A stretch of 8,215 nucleotides of DNA from JAWODU01 sp046483125 (GTDB lineage Bacteria > Verrucomicrobiota > Kiritimatiellia > UBA8416 > JAWODU01). This document shows positions 1-4,955 of this stretch, piece by piece; position 1 is the stretch's first letter; each line of letters begins with the position of its first letter. Both the position numbers and the translations under genes were made by a program. The notes beneath the pieces were generated by a model. The model worked only from the letters and a program-made list of their open reading frames with translations, was not told where the DNA came from and did not search any database. Where the stretch lies: contig JAWODU010000003.1 of NCBI GenBank assembly GCA_046483125.1, positions 1-8,215 of the forward strand, in the 5' to 3' direction.

Positions 1-351
1 GTCGACGGAACCTCCATGTTCGGCGGTGGGATCGTCAACGTGCTGGGCGTGACGCGGATCCTCCTCAGCACCGTCACCGGCAACCATGCCGGCGCCGTGG
101 GCGGGGGCGTGTACGCGGGCGCATGGCAGGGCGAAACGAGCACCACCGTCGTGAAGGGCAGCCTCATCTGGGGCAACACGAGCGGCACCGACACCGCCGA
201 TGACCTGGCCACGGGCAGCACCCTCGCCAACGCGCTCGTCAGCCTGGGCCACAACCTCGTCGGCGCGGCCGGCGACTTCTCCGACGCGTTCGATGCGACG
301 GACCAGAGCGTCCCCGACGCGATGATCGGTCCCCTGCTGCCCAACGCCCCC
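1..351 (+). CDS. Beta-helix repeat surface/secreted protein, internal fragment (both ends missing)
   Basis: The frame is open from the first base, so the start lies left of the window. The peptide has Gly/Asn-rich turns typical of right-handed parallel beta-helix proteins of the polymorphic-outer-membrane or choice-of-anchor type: GGG-I near residue 8, TVTGN, GGGVYAG, then SLIWGNTSG, SLGHNLVG and IGPLLP. In relatives, the SLGHNLVG...DPLLGPL segment comes near the end of the helix and is followed by NGGPT and a C-terminal anchor. Here that continuation is absent: after about residue 115 the frame reads through antisense of an MscS gene up to base 930. Function is probably adhesion or an extracellular structural role; no catalytic residues can be seen. 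The stretch is visibly richer in G+C, especially at third codon positions, than the rest of the window. The 3' boundary given is the estimated junction, not a stop codon. Confidence 0.7.
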
Positions 352-357
352 GGTGGG
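336..357. other. Junction of two unrelated sequences (chimera or rearrangement breakpoint)
   Basis: Left of this point the plus strand encodes a beta-helix protein. Right of it the minus strand encodes an MscS channel. Recognisable similarity of both proteins stops inside this short interval, and each is cut in mid-domain. The plus frame stays open to 930 and the minus frame stays open from 951 to base 1, so both reading frames cross the junction without a stop. Base composition also changes here. An assembly misjoin is the simplest explanation; a deletion, inversion or insertion in the genome is the alternative. Confidence 0.65.
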
Positions 358-951
358 CTTGTCCCCCAGGATAACCACCGATCCGAAAAAGTTCTTGATG
401 GTGTCCTGCCCGGCCAGCGCCACGGCAAGCCCGCCCACACCCAGGCCGGCGAGCACCGAGGTAACAGGCTTGTCGCTGAAAGACTGTATGACCTGCAGTC
501 CGAACACCACGACTACGGTGATTCGCAGGCTCTTTCCCACAAGCGGGGTGAGCATATCGTCCACTTTGCTCTCGGTGCGCGACGATATTTCAGCCAGGTG
601 ATAGTCCACAACGTCTATCAGGCGGTAGAACGTATACCCGATGGCCACGGCGCCGAGCACCCGCGAAACCGTCTCAATAACGTCGCCCGCCGTGCCCTCG
701 CCCACGTCCATAACCATCATACCCAGCCATACGCCCAGCGCGAAACCAAGGAGGGTAAGCGACTTGGCCAGGGCGGCGAGAATCACGTTCAGAGTCTTTT
801 TTCCGCCCGCCTCTCTTCCCCCGGTGTACTTTTCCAGGACAAAACGAAGGAGTCGCCCCAAGATCAGGGAAAGCAGTACAATGACGAAGAAATCAAGCAA
901 TTGCCAGATCTTCACTCCCGCTATCGTTGAGTCTGTCAGCCATTCCCACAT
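352..951 (-). CDS. MscS-family small-conductance mechanosensitive channel, C-terminally truncated
   Basis: The product is an inner-membrane channel that opens under membrane tension to release solutes during hypo-osmotic shock. The start is ATG at 949-951, begins MWEWLTDST, and is preceded by an AAGGA ribosome site (957-961) five bases away. About 200 residues are readable. Hydrophobic segments lie near residues 12-35, 53-80 and 90-115, followed by SKVDDMLTPLVGKSLRI and the pore helix with VLAGLGVGGLAVALAGQDT-IKNFFGSVVILGDKP ending at Pro199. This Gly/Ala-rich TM3 followed by NFFGS and a DKP/DRP motif is diagnostic of the family. Similarity stops exactly where the cytoplasmic beta domain should begin (normally F-x-V-G-D). 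The remaining vestibule and C-terminal domain are missing, and the frame continues as antisense of the beta-helix gene. As it stands the protein could not form the normal cytoplasmic cage. It is an artefactually cut gene or a pseudogene. It is divergent from the GH9 operon and has no evident functional link to it. Confidence 0.85.
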
Positions 952-1120
952 ATCGGTCCTTACCTTCCGTAACTGAATGTCCATCATACTGGCAATGCCG
1001 GCGCATTCGAGTCAAGCAAAAGCCGCTGTAACCTTTCAGGCAGGATCTGCCGGATCTACACGACTTACAGGCGGGATGCGTGATTCCGGATGAGAGGAAC
1101 CACGGATTCCAGGGATGTTC

Positions 1121-1242
1121 GTCCGTCAGCCGACGGACTCCTGCATTAAGTTGTGCGGGTGAGACACCCGCTACTACAACGGTCGGAAAGTGTAGTAACG
1201 CGTGTCTCACGCGTACGTGTAGGAGGCGAACCACCGTTCGCC
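1121..1242. repeat. Cluster of four short perfect hairpins (REP-like)
   Basis: Four perfect stem-loops follow one another, each with a 7-bp stem and a 3-4 nt loop. They are GTCCGTC/GACGGAC (1121-1138, loop AGCC), GCGGGTG/CACCCGC (1155-1171, loop AGA), ACGCGTG/CACGCGT (1198-1214, loop TCT) and GGCGAAC/GTTCGCC (1225-1242, loop CACC). Between the second and third, TACTACA (1172-1178) and TGTAGTA (1191-1197) form another 7-bp inverted pair around a 12-nt spacer. The arrangement resembles REP-type palindromic elements in bacterial intergenic space, or a structured RNA. No transposase is nearby. The structure is seen directly; the REP interpretation is inferred. Confidence 0.7.
1155..1214. repeat. 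Inverted duplicate of a 24-nt hairpin unit, with compensatory differences
   Basis: Bases 1155-1178 and the reverse complement of 1191-1214 match at 20 of 24 positions. The core GTGAGACAC and the tail TACTACA are invariant. The four differences fall at unit positions 1, 4, 14 and 17, which are two base pairs of the 7-bp stem (1 with 17, 4 with 14). In both cases the pairing is kept: G-C against A-T, and G-C against C-G. Each unit therefore folds perfectly despite divergence, as expected for a mobile REP-like doublet or an RNA/ssDNA structure under selection. Confidence 0.65.
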
Positions 1243-1250
1243 GAAGGTCG

Positions 1251-1285
1251 GGGCAGAGGGCAGAGGACGGAGGACGGAGGACGGA
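1251..1285. repeat. Tandem heptamer array (GGGCAGA x2, GGACGGA x3)
   Basis: Five consecutive purine-rich 7-nt units are visible: GGGCAGA at 1251-1257 and 1258-1264, then GGACGGA at 1265-1271, 1272-1278 and 1279-1285. The last unit runs into a further GA-rich stretch that leads to the 57-bp direct repeat. The period equals that of the array at 1554-1602. Such an array can change copy number by slippage, so it is a candidate variable-number locus. Confidence 0.8.
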
Positions 1286-1290
1286 GGGAG

Positions 1291-1347
1291 AGATTAAGAT
1301 TGGGATTAAGATGGGAGGGAAGGGACACTTAGTCCATAAACTTAGTC
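1291..1347. repeat. 57-bp direct repeat, copy A
   Basis: This copy matches 1503-1559 at 50 of 57 positions with no gap. The first 29 bases are identical, beginning AGATTAAGATTGGGATTAAG and ending ATGGGAGGG. The seven differences are all transitions. Its last seven bases (1341-1347) also form the outer end of the left arm of the inverted repeat that lies between the two copies. Confidence 0.85.
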
Positions 1348-1491
1348 GCAACACTTTCCGCCCCGGCGGACGATTACGCTTACTCGACCCGCTTTGGCCG
1401 TAGTTGTTGAGCAGGAATCGGTTAAGTTTGGCGGTTAAGTGTAAGCGTCCGCCGCGGCGGCGGCGGAAAGGGTGGCGACTAAGCGGGTCGA
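1341..1491. repeat. Long imperfect inverted repeat (arms 1341-1383 and 1441-1483, plus a 10-bp pair)
   Basis: The left arm (1341-1383) and the reverse complement of the right arm (1441-1483) share CTTAGTCGC, CTTTCCGCC, CGGCGGACG and CTTAC in the same order, with small indels, and both arms are 43 bases. The loop is about 57 bases and contains two GTTAAG motifs. In addition TCGACCCGCT (1384-1393) is perfectly complementary to 1482-1491. This 10-mer lies on the inner side of the left arm but the outer side of the right arm, so it is an alternative rather than an extended pairing. A GCC/CGG triplet run (around 1449-1466) accounts for the extra length in the right arm. Confidence 0.65.
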
Positions 1492-1502
1492 TTAAGAGTG
1501 AT

Positions 1503-1559
1503 AGATTAAGATTGGGATTAAGATGGGAGGGGAGGAACACCTGGTCCACAGACCTAGTC
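1503..1559. repeat. 57-bp direct repeat, copy B
   Basis: This is the second copy of the unit at 1291-1347, in the same orientation and 212 bp downstream. It keeps the double ATTAAG motif and the GGGAGGG run exactly. Its TAGTCC end merges with the heptamer array that starts at 1554, which suggests the array grew from the end of this repeat. Confidence 0.85.
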
Positions 1560-1602
1560 CTTAGTCCTTAGTCCTTAGTCCTTAGTCCCTAGTCCTTAGT
1601 CC
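1554..1602. repeat. Tandem heptamer array (TTAGTCC/CTAGTCC, seven units)
   Basis: Seven contiguous 7-nt units are visible: CTAGTCC at 1554, TTAGTCC at 1561, 1568, 1575 and 1582, CTAGTCC at 1589 and TTAGTCC at 1596. A degenerate tail, ACACTTAGTC, follows at 1605-1614, and the same ten bases occur at 1325-1334 in copy A of the direct repeat. There are no spacers, so this is not a CRISPR array. It is a microsatellite-like locus likely to vary in copy number. Confidence 0.9.
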
Positions 1603-1621
1603 CTACACTTAGTCTCCCATT

Positions 1622-1671
1622 GCATCGCGTCCGGCGGCGCAGAGAAGCTTCCAGTACGCCGCCAGCGATGC
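1622..1671 (+). repeat. Two-part hairpin in the leader of the GH9 operon
   Basis: An outer 7-bp stem, GCATCGC (1622-1628) with GCGATGC (1665-1671), and an inner 6-bp stem, GGCGGC (1633-1638) with GCCGCC (1658-1663), are perfectly complementary. They are separated by a 4-nt/1-nt internal loop. The apical loop contains the palindrome GAAGCTTC (1644-1651). It lies about 140 bases before the first operon ATG. If transcribed it would be a stable leader structure; it may equally be another intergenic repeat. It has no T-tract, so it is not an obvious terminator. Confidence 0.5.
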
Positions 1672-1730
1672 GGGCTGTTGCGTCACGCATTTCGTTTCCG
1701 AAGGATTCGCAAACAGAGAAGCCGGCCCGC

Positions 1731-1742
1731 AAAACCGGTTTT
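1731..1742. promoter_or_regulatory. Perfect 12-bp palindrome AAAACCGGTTTT
   Basis: This is a perfect dyad in the upstream region of the GH9 operon. Its centre is 52 bp from the centre of the palindrome at 1783-1794, close to five helical turns. It could be a binding site for a dimeric regulator, but the sequence differs from the downstream palindrome, so the same protein need not bind both. Confidence 0.3.
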
Positions 1743-1782
1743 CGCTTGCCCCGCCCCTCCCAACCGCCCAGTATATGTCCCT

Positions 1783-1794
1783 TTACACGTGTAA
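1783..1794. promoter_or_regulatory. Perfect 12-bp palindrome TTACACGTGTAA, candidate operator of the GH9 operon
   Basis: A perfect even dyad with a central CpG ends four bases before the AAGGAG ribosome site and 19 bases before the ATG. LacI/GalR-family repressors typically bind such palindromes with a central CG, and sugar-catabolic operons are typical targets. An AT-rich TATATG (1772-1777) six bases upstream could be a -10 element, but no well-spaced -35 is visible. The dyad and its position are seen directly; the repressor class is inferred, and no regulator gene is in the window. Confidence 0.45.
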
Positions 1795-1813
1795 CAACAA
1801 GGAGAGTTCCGCC

Positions 1814-3535
1814 ATGCCCCCCGAGCTTCGCGTCCTGCATACCCAGCTTGGCTACCGCAACAGGCACGGAAAGAAAACCGTCATAGTCCCCGATACCCCC
1901 GCGATCCAGGGCATGTTCGGCGTTCCCCTGTTTTCCGTTGTCGAACACGGGGCTTTCTCCCGCACGCCGCTCAACAGCCCGGCGAAACACAGGTTTGTGT
2001 TCGACGGCCCTCTTCAACGCGTGAGCGGCGACTTCGGTACGTGGTGGGAAGGCGACTTTTCCGACATTCATGAAAACGGCGTATACCAGATCTTCTGCGG
2101 TGGAAAACGCGGTCCCCTTTTCGTTATACGGGACGATGTCTGGATAAGACTTCTCCCGCTGTGCCTAACGTACTTCAGGGTCCAGTCGTGCGGAAGAAAC
2201 GTTCCGGGCTGGCATGAAGCCTGTCATCTCGACGACGCCCTGGTGGAAAAGGAAAAACGTTACATAGATGCGCCCGGCGGATGGCACGACGCCGGCGATT
2301 TCCGCCAGCACGCCACTTCCACTTCCATGAACGCCCTTTCCCTCCTGCTTGCCCACCGGATGTGGTCGGGACGCGAGGAGGAACTTGGAGTTGAGCCGGG
2401 CGTCTTCCTGGAGGAAGCGCGCCGGGGCGTTCATTTCTTCCTGGCCCTTCAACGCGAAAACGGATCCCTTTTCCGCGCCGTCGGCGACGGCGGAAACGAG
2501 ACCAATCGTTACACCGACAACATCCGCGAAAGCGGCGACGAGCGCACCGCCGATCCGCGTCCGGCAAATCCGCCGGGCAAGTTCACGGTGCTTTACGCCC
2601 TTTACGCCGAAGCGCTGAAAACCGAGGATCCGGACCTGAGCGGCCGCTGTCTGAGCGCCGCGGAACTGTCAATGAAACACGACTGCTCGCTTGAAGCCGG
2701 CGCCGCCGAATGGCTCCAGTGGAAAGCGTGGGCTTACCTCGAACTCTGGAAGCTTACCGGAAAAGAAGAGTTACAACACGGCGCCGCCGGAACCATGCGC
2801 TCACTGCTCGACCTTCAGGTCAAAGACTACATAGGCGGCCAGTCGGTAACGCGGGGATTTTTCATGGAAGCGCCCGGCGCCGGCGTATCCGGCCATAAGC
2901 ACATCGGCTCCGATTATGTGATCTGGATTCTGGCCGAGTTTCTTAAAATGTGGCCCGACCATCCGGATTCGGCCCGGTGGAAGGATGCGATTGCCATGTG
3001 GGCGGACGATTACGTCCTGGCGTTTGCCGCACGAAATCCTTTCGGTCTTCTGCCCTATGCCTTTTACACCAGTCCCCCTGAAGAACATGCCGGGTGTCTG
3101 TATCGAAGGCTGGGAGAAGATCTATGGTTCCGTTATTTTCTGGCGGACAATACATTCGGTGTAAACGCGCGCTCTGCCCTTTCGGCCGCCGCGCTTGCCG
3201 CGGCTTCCCGTGTTCTCTCACGGCCCGAACTTATGGACCACGGCTACCGGCTCCTGGAATGGATACTGGGAGCCAACCCCTTTCAGCTGTCAACCATGAG
3301 CGGCGCCGGTGTCAGGCAGGCCTGCGCGCACAGCTCTTATATGGGCGACATACCGGGCGGGGTCATGAACGGCATAGGGGGCGACAACCGCGACATGCCC
3401 TCCCCCGCGGCGCATCCGTGGTCCGGTCACTGGAATCTCGCCGAATACTACGGCTACAACACCTCGCAGTTCATGTGGGCCATGCTCGCCCTCCAGGACC
3501 TGGAATGGAAATCCCCCGGGCAAGGAGGAAAGTGA
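1814..3535 (+). CDS. GH9-like glycoside hydrolase with N-terminal Ig-like domain
   Basis: A 573-residue inverting glycosidase candidate of family 9, whose known members are mostly endo-beta-glucanases and also exo-glucosaminidases. The start at 1814 is chosen because AAGGAG (1799-1804) lies nine bases upstream; an in-frame ATG at 1775 lacks such a site. Residues about 5-105 resemble the CelD_N Ig-like domain (LGYRNRHGKK, then GDFSDIHENGVYQIF and the linker FVIRDDVW). The (alpha/alpha)6 barrel follows. GGWHDAGDF carries the family DAGD motif, with Asp159 and the presumed catalytic base Asp162. LEWILGANPF (around 482-490) matches the C-terminal family motif. Glu544 in NLAEYYGYNTSQF is the probable acid. 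The usual HHR substrate-binding motif is reduced to a lone His506 region, so specificity may differ from cellulases. No signal peptide is visible, which is unusual for a cellulase and points to cytoplasmic oligosaccharides. It is the first gene of the operon, one base before the sulfatase. Confidence 0.85.
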   Translation: MPPELRVLHTQLGYRNRHGKKTVIVPDTPAIQGMFGVPLFSVVEHGAFSRTPLNSPAKHRFVFDGPLQRVSGDFGTWWEGDFSDIHENGVYQIFCGGKRGPLFVIRDDVWIRLLPLCLTYFRVQSCGRNVPGWHEACHLDDALVEKEKRYIDAPGGWHDAGDFRQHATSTSMNALSLLLAHRMWSGREEELGVEPGVFLEEARRGVHFFLALQRENGSLFRAVGDGGNETNRYTDNIRESGDERTADPRPANPPGKFTVLYALYAEALKTEDPDLSGRCLSAAELSMKHDCSLEAGAAEWLQWKAWAYLELWKLTGKEELQHGAAGTMRSLLDLQVKDYIGGQSVTRGFFMEAPGAGVSGHKHIGSDYVIWILAEFLKMWPDHPDSARWKDAIAMWADDYVLAFAARNPFGLLPYAFYTSPPEEHAGCLYRRLGEDLWFRYFLADNTFGVNARSALSAAALAAASRVLSRPELMDHGYRLLEWILGANPFQLSTMSGAGVRQACAHSSYMGDIPGGVMNGIGGDNRDMPSPAAHPWSGHWNLAEYYGYNTSQFMWAMLALQDLEWKSPGQGGK

Positions 3536-3536
3536 A

Positions 3537-4955
3537 ATGGCATCAAAACACCCGAATGTTCTATTCGTTGTATCGGACGACCTTCGCTGTCAGCTCGGCT
3601 GTTACGGCAGGGACTGGATCCACTCTCCCCGCCTGGACGAATTCGCCGAACAGGGCATTCTCTTTGAACGGGCCTACTGCCAGCAAAGCGTCTGCGCCCC
3701 GTCCCGGGCGAGCGTGCTTACCGGCTGTAGGCCCGATACAACCGGTATTTTTGATCTCAAAACCCCGGTTCGTTCGATAATGCCCGACGTGTTGACACTG
3801 CCGGAGCATTTCAAGAACAACGGTTACGAAACCATCTCGGCAGGCAAGGTTTATCATCACGGCAACGACGATCTCGAAAGCTGGAACGGCGGCGCCACCC
3901 AGGCAAAGGGAGACTGGAAAGGCCGCGGCTATCTTACCGACGAAGCGATTGAAGCGGTTGAGCAATACAATCGGCAGGCCCGGGCCCGGGGCGGAAAAAG
4001 GCTCGGCCTGGGACCCGCTTTCGAGGCCGCGGATGTGCCGGACGAAGCCTACCAGGACGGCATGGAAACCCTTAAGACAATCGCGGAACTGGAACGGCTG
4101 GCGAAAGAAGATAAACCGTTCTTCCTGGGGTACGGGCTCCATAAACCGCACCTGCCGTTCAACGCTCCGAAAAGGTACTGGGACATTTACAATCCCCAAA
4201 GCCTTCCAACCGCGGCCAACCCCTTCCCGCCCAGCGGTCTCACGCCTTTTTCACTGCCCATGCTTGAGACTCTCTGGGAAATCGGCAGTTACACCAATAT
4301 GCCCGAAAAGAACCCCATACCCGAAGGCCTCGCCCGGCAACTGATCCACGGGTACTCCGCCTGCGTGTCTTACATAGATAAACTGTTCGGTGACGTTATG
4401 GCGGCACTGGAGAGGCTGGACCTCAGCGAGAACACGATTGTTATCGTGTGGGGAGATCACGGATGGAAACTCGGGGAACACGCCTGCTGGTGCAAGCACA
4501 CCAATTTTGAAATCGATACCCGTGCTCCCCTCATGCTCCGCGTGCCGGGACGCACAAAAGGTCAACGCACTTCGGCGCTGGTGGAATTCGTGGACATGTA
4601 CCCCACACTGGCGGACCTGTGCGGTATCGGTGTTCCCGAACACTGCGAAGGGCTCAGCATGGCGCCGCTTATTGACGACCCCGGCCGATCCTGGAAAACC
4701 GCCGCCCTCAGCCAGTACCCGCGCGATAACGTAATGGGATACTCCATGCGCACAGACCGCTATCGATATACGGAATGGCGGGGCGGAACGACAGAAGAAG
4801 TCAAGGCAGTCGAACTCTACGATCACGAAAACGACCCCCAGGAAAACGCCAACATAGCGCAGTCCGCTCCGTCGGACCTGCTTTCCGGGCTTTCAGTAGA
4901 AATGAAAAACCTTCAGGCAAAACCTGACGCCGGAGTACGCGAATGGCCGGCATAA
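3537..4955 (+). CDS. S1-family sulfatase, iduronate-2-sulfatase-like
   Basis: A 472-residue type I sulfatase that hydrolyses a sulfate ester, probably on a sugar. The maturation motif is CAPSR at 53-57, where Cys53 would be converted to formylglycine, followed by ASVLTG. Asp14 and Asp15 in NVLFVVSDDLR and Asp307-His308 in WGDHGWKLGEH supply the calcium site. GCYG near the N-terminus, RPDTTGIFDL, ETISAGKVYHHG, KPHLPFNAPKRYWDIY and the CKHTNFEIDTRAPLMLRVPG segment strongly resemble human iduronate-2-sulfatase and its bacterial relatives, which favour 2-O-sulfated uronic acids among other substrates. The length fits. The start ATG lies one base after the upstream stop, with a strong AAGGAGG (3522-3528) eight bases before it. 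No signal peptide is visible and no longer start is plausible, so the enzyme should act in the cytoplasm. Activity needs a formylglycine-generating enzyme encoded elsewhere. The substrate is inferred only. Confidence 0.92.
   Translation: MASKHPNVLFVVSDDLRCQLGCYGRDWIHSPRLDEFAEQGILFERAYCQQSVCAPSRASVLTGCRPDTTGIFDLKTPVRSIMPDVLTLPEHFKNNGYETISAGKVYHHGNDDLESWNGGATQAKGDWKGRGYLTDEAIEAVEQYNRQARARGGKRLGLGPAFEAADVPDEAYQDGMETLKTIAELERLAKEDKPFFLGYGLHKPHLPFNAPKRYWDIYNPQSLPTAANPFPPSGLTPFSLPMLETLWEIGSYTNMPEKNPIPEGLARQLIHGYSACVSYIDKLFGDVMAALERLDLSENTIVIVWGDHGWKLGEHACWCKHTNFEIDTRAPLMLRVPGRTKGQRTSALVEFVDMYPTLADLCGIGVPEHCEGLSMAPLIDDPGRSWKTAALSQYPRDNVMGYSMRTDRYRYTEWRGGTTEEVKAVELYDHENDPQENANIAQSAPSDLLSGLSVEMKNLQAKPDAGVREWPA

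Larger units (their letters stand above)
952..1813. other. Long repeat-rich intergenic region without a credible gene
   Basis: This 862-bp gap separates the divergent MscS gene and GH9 operon. Open frames here (for example minus 893-1549 and plus 1080-1403) translate to Arg/Pro/Ser-rich low-complexity peptides made of the repeats themselves. They show no domain, and no convincing ribosome site, so I call none of them genes. The contents from left to right are a small GGCAG/CTGCC hairpin (1039-1051), a cluster of 7-bp hairpins (1121-1242), a heptamer array (1251-1285), a 57-bp direct repeat flanking an inverted repeat (1291-1559), a second heptamer array (1554-1602), a leader hairpin (1622-1671) and two palindromes (1731-1742 and 1783-1794). 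No tRNA or rRNA is visible. Confidence 0.75.

Noticed and set aside
1..6. GTCGAC (SalI site) at the first base as a cloning junction
   Set aside because: The reading frame is open and protein-like through it, a 6-bp site occurs often by chance, and the other end shows no matching site.
983..1015. Possible minus-strand promoter for the MscS gene (TTGACT at 1010-1015, TATGAT at 983-988)
   Set aside because: The hexamers are good but the spacer is 21 bases, too long for a standard sigma-70 promoter.
893..1549. Minus-strand open frame of 218 codons across the repeat region
   Set aside because: It translates to Arg/Pro/Ser-rich peptides built from the hairpins and heptamers, overlaps the real MscS start, and has no domain or ribosome site.
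1554..1602. Possible CRISPR array
   Set aside because: The 7-nt units are contiguous without spacers, far too short for CRISPR repeats.
1589..2071. Minus-strand open frame of 160 codons over the operon leader and GH9 start
   Set aside because: It overlaps the GH9 N-terminal domain and has no recognisable domain.
3094..3780. Plus-strand open frame of 228 codons spanning the GH9/sulfatase boundary
   Set aside because: It lies in another frame of two well-supported genes and has Arg-rich shadow composition.
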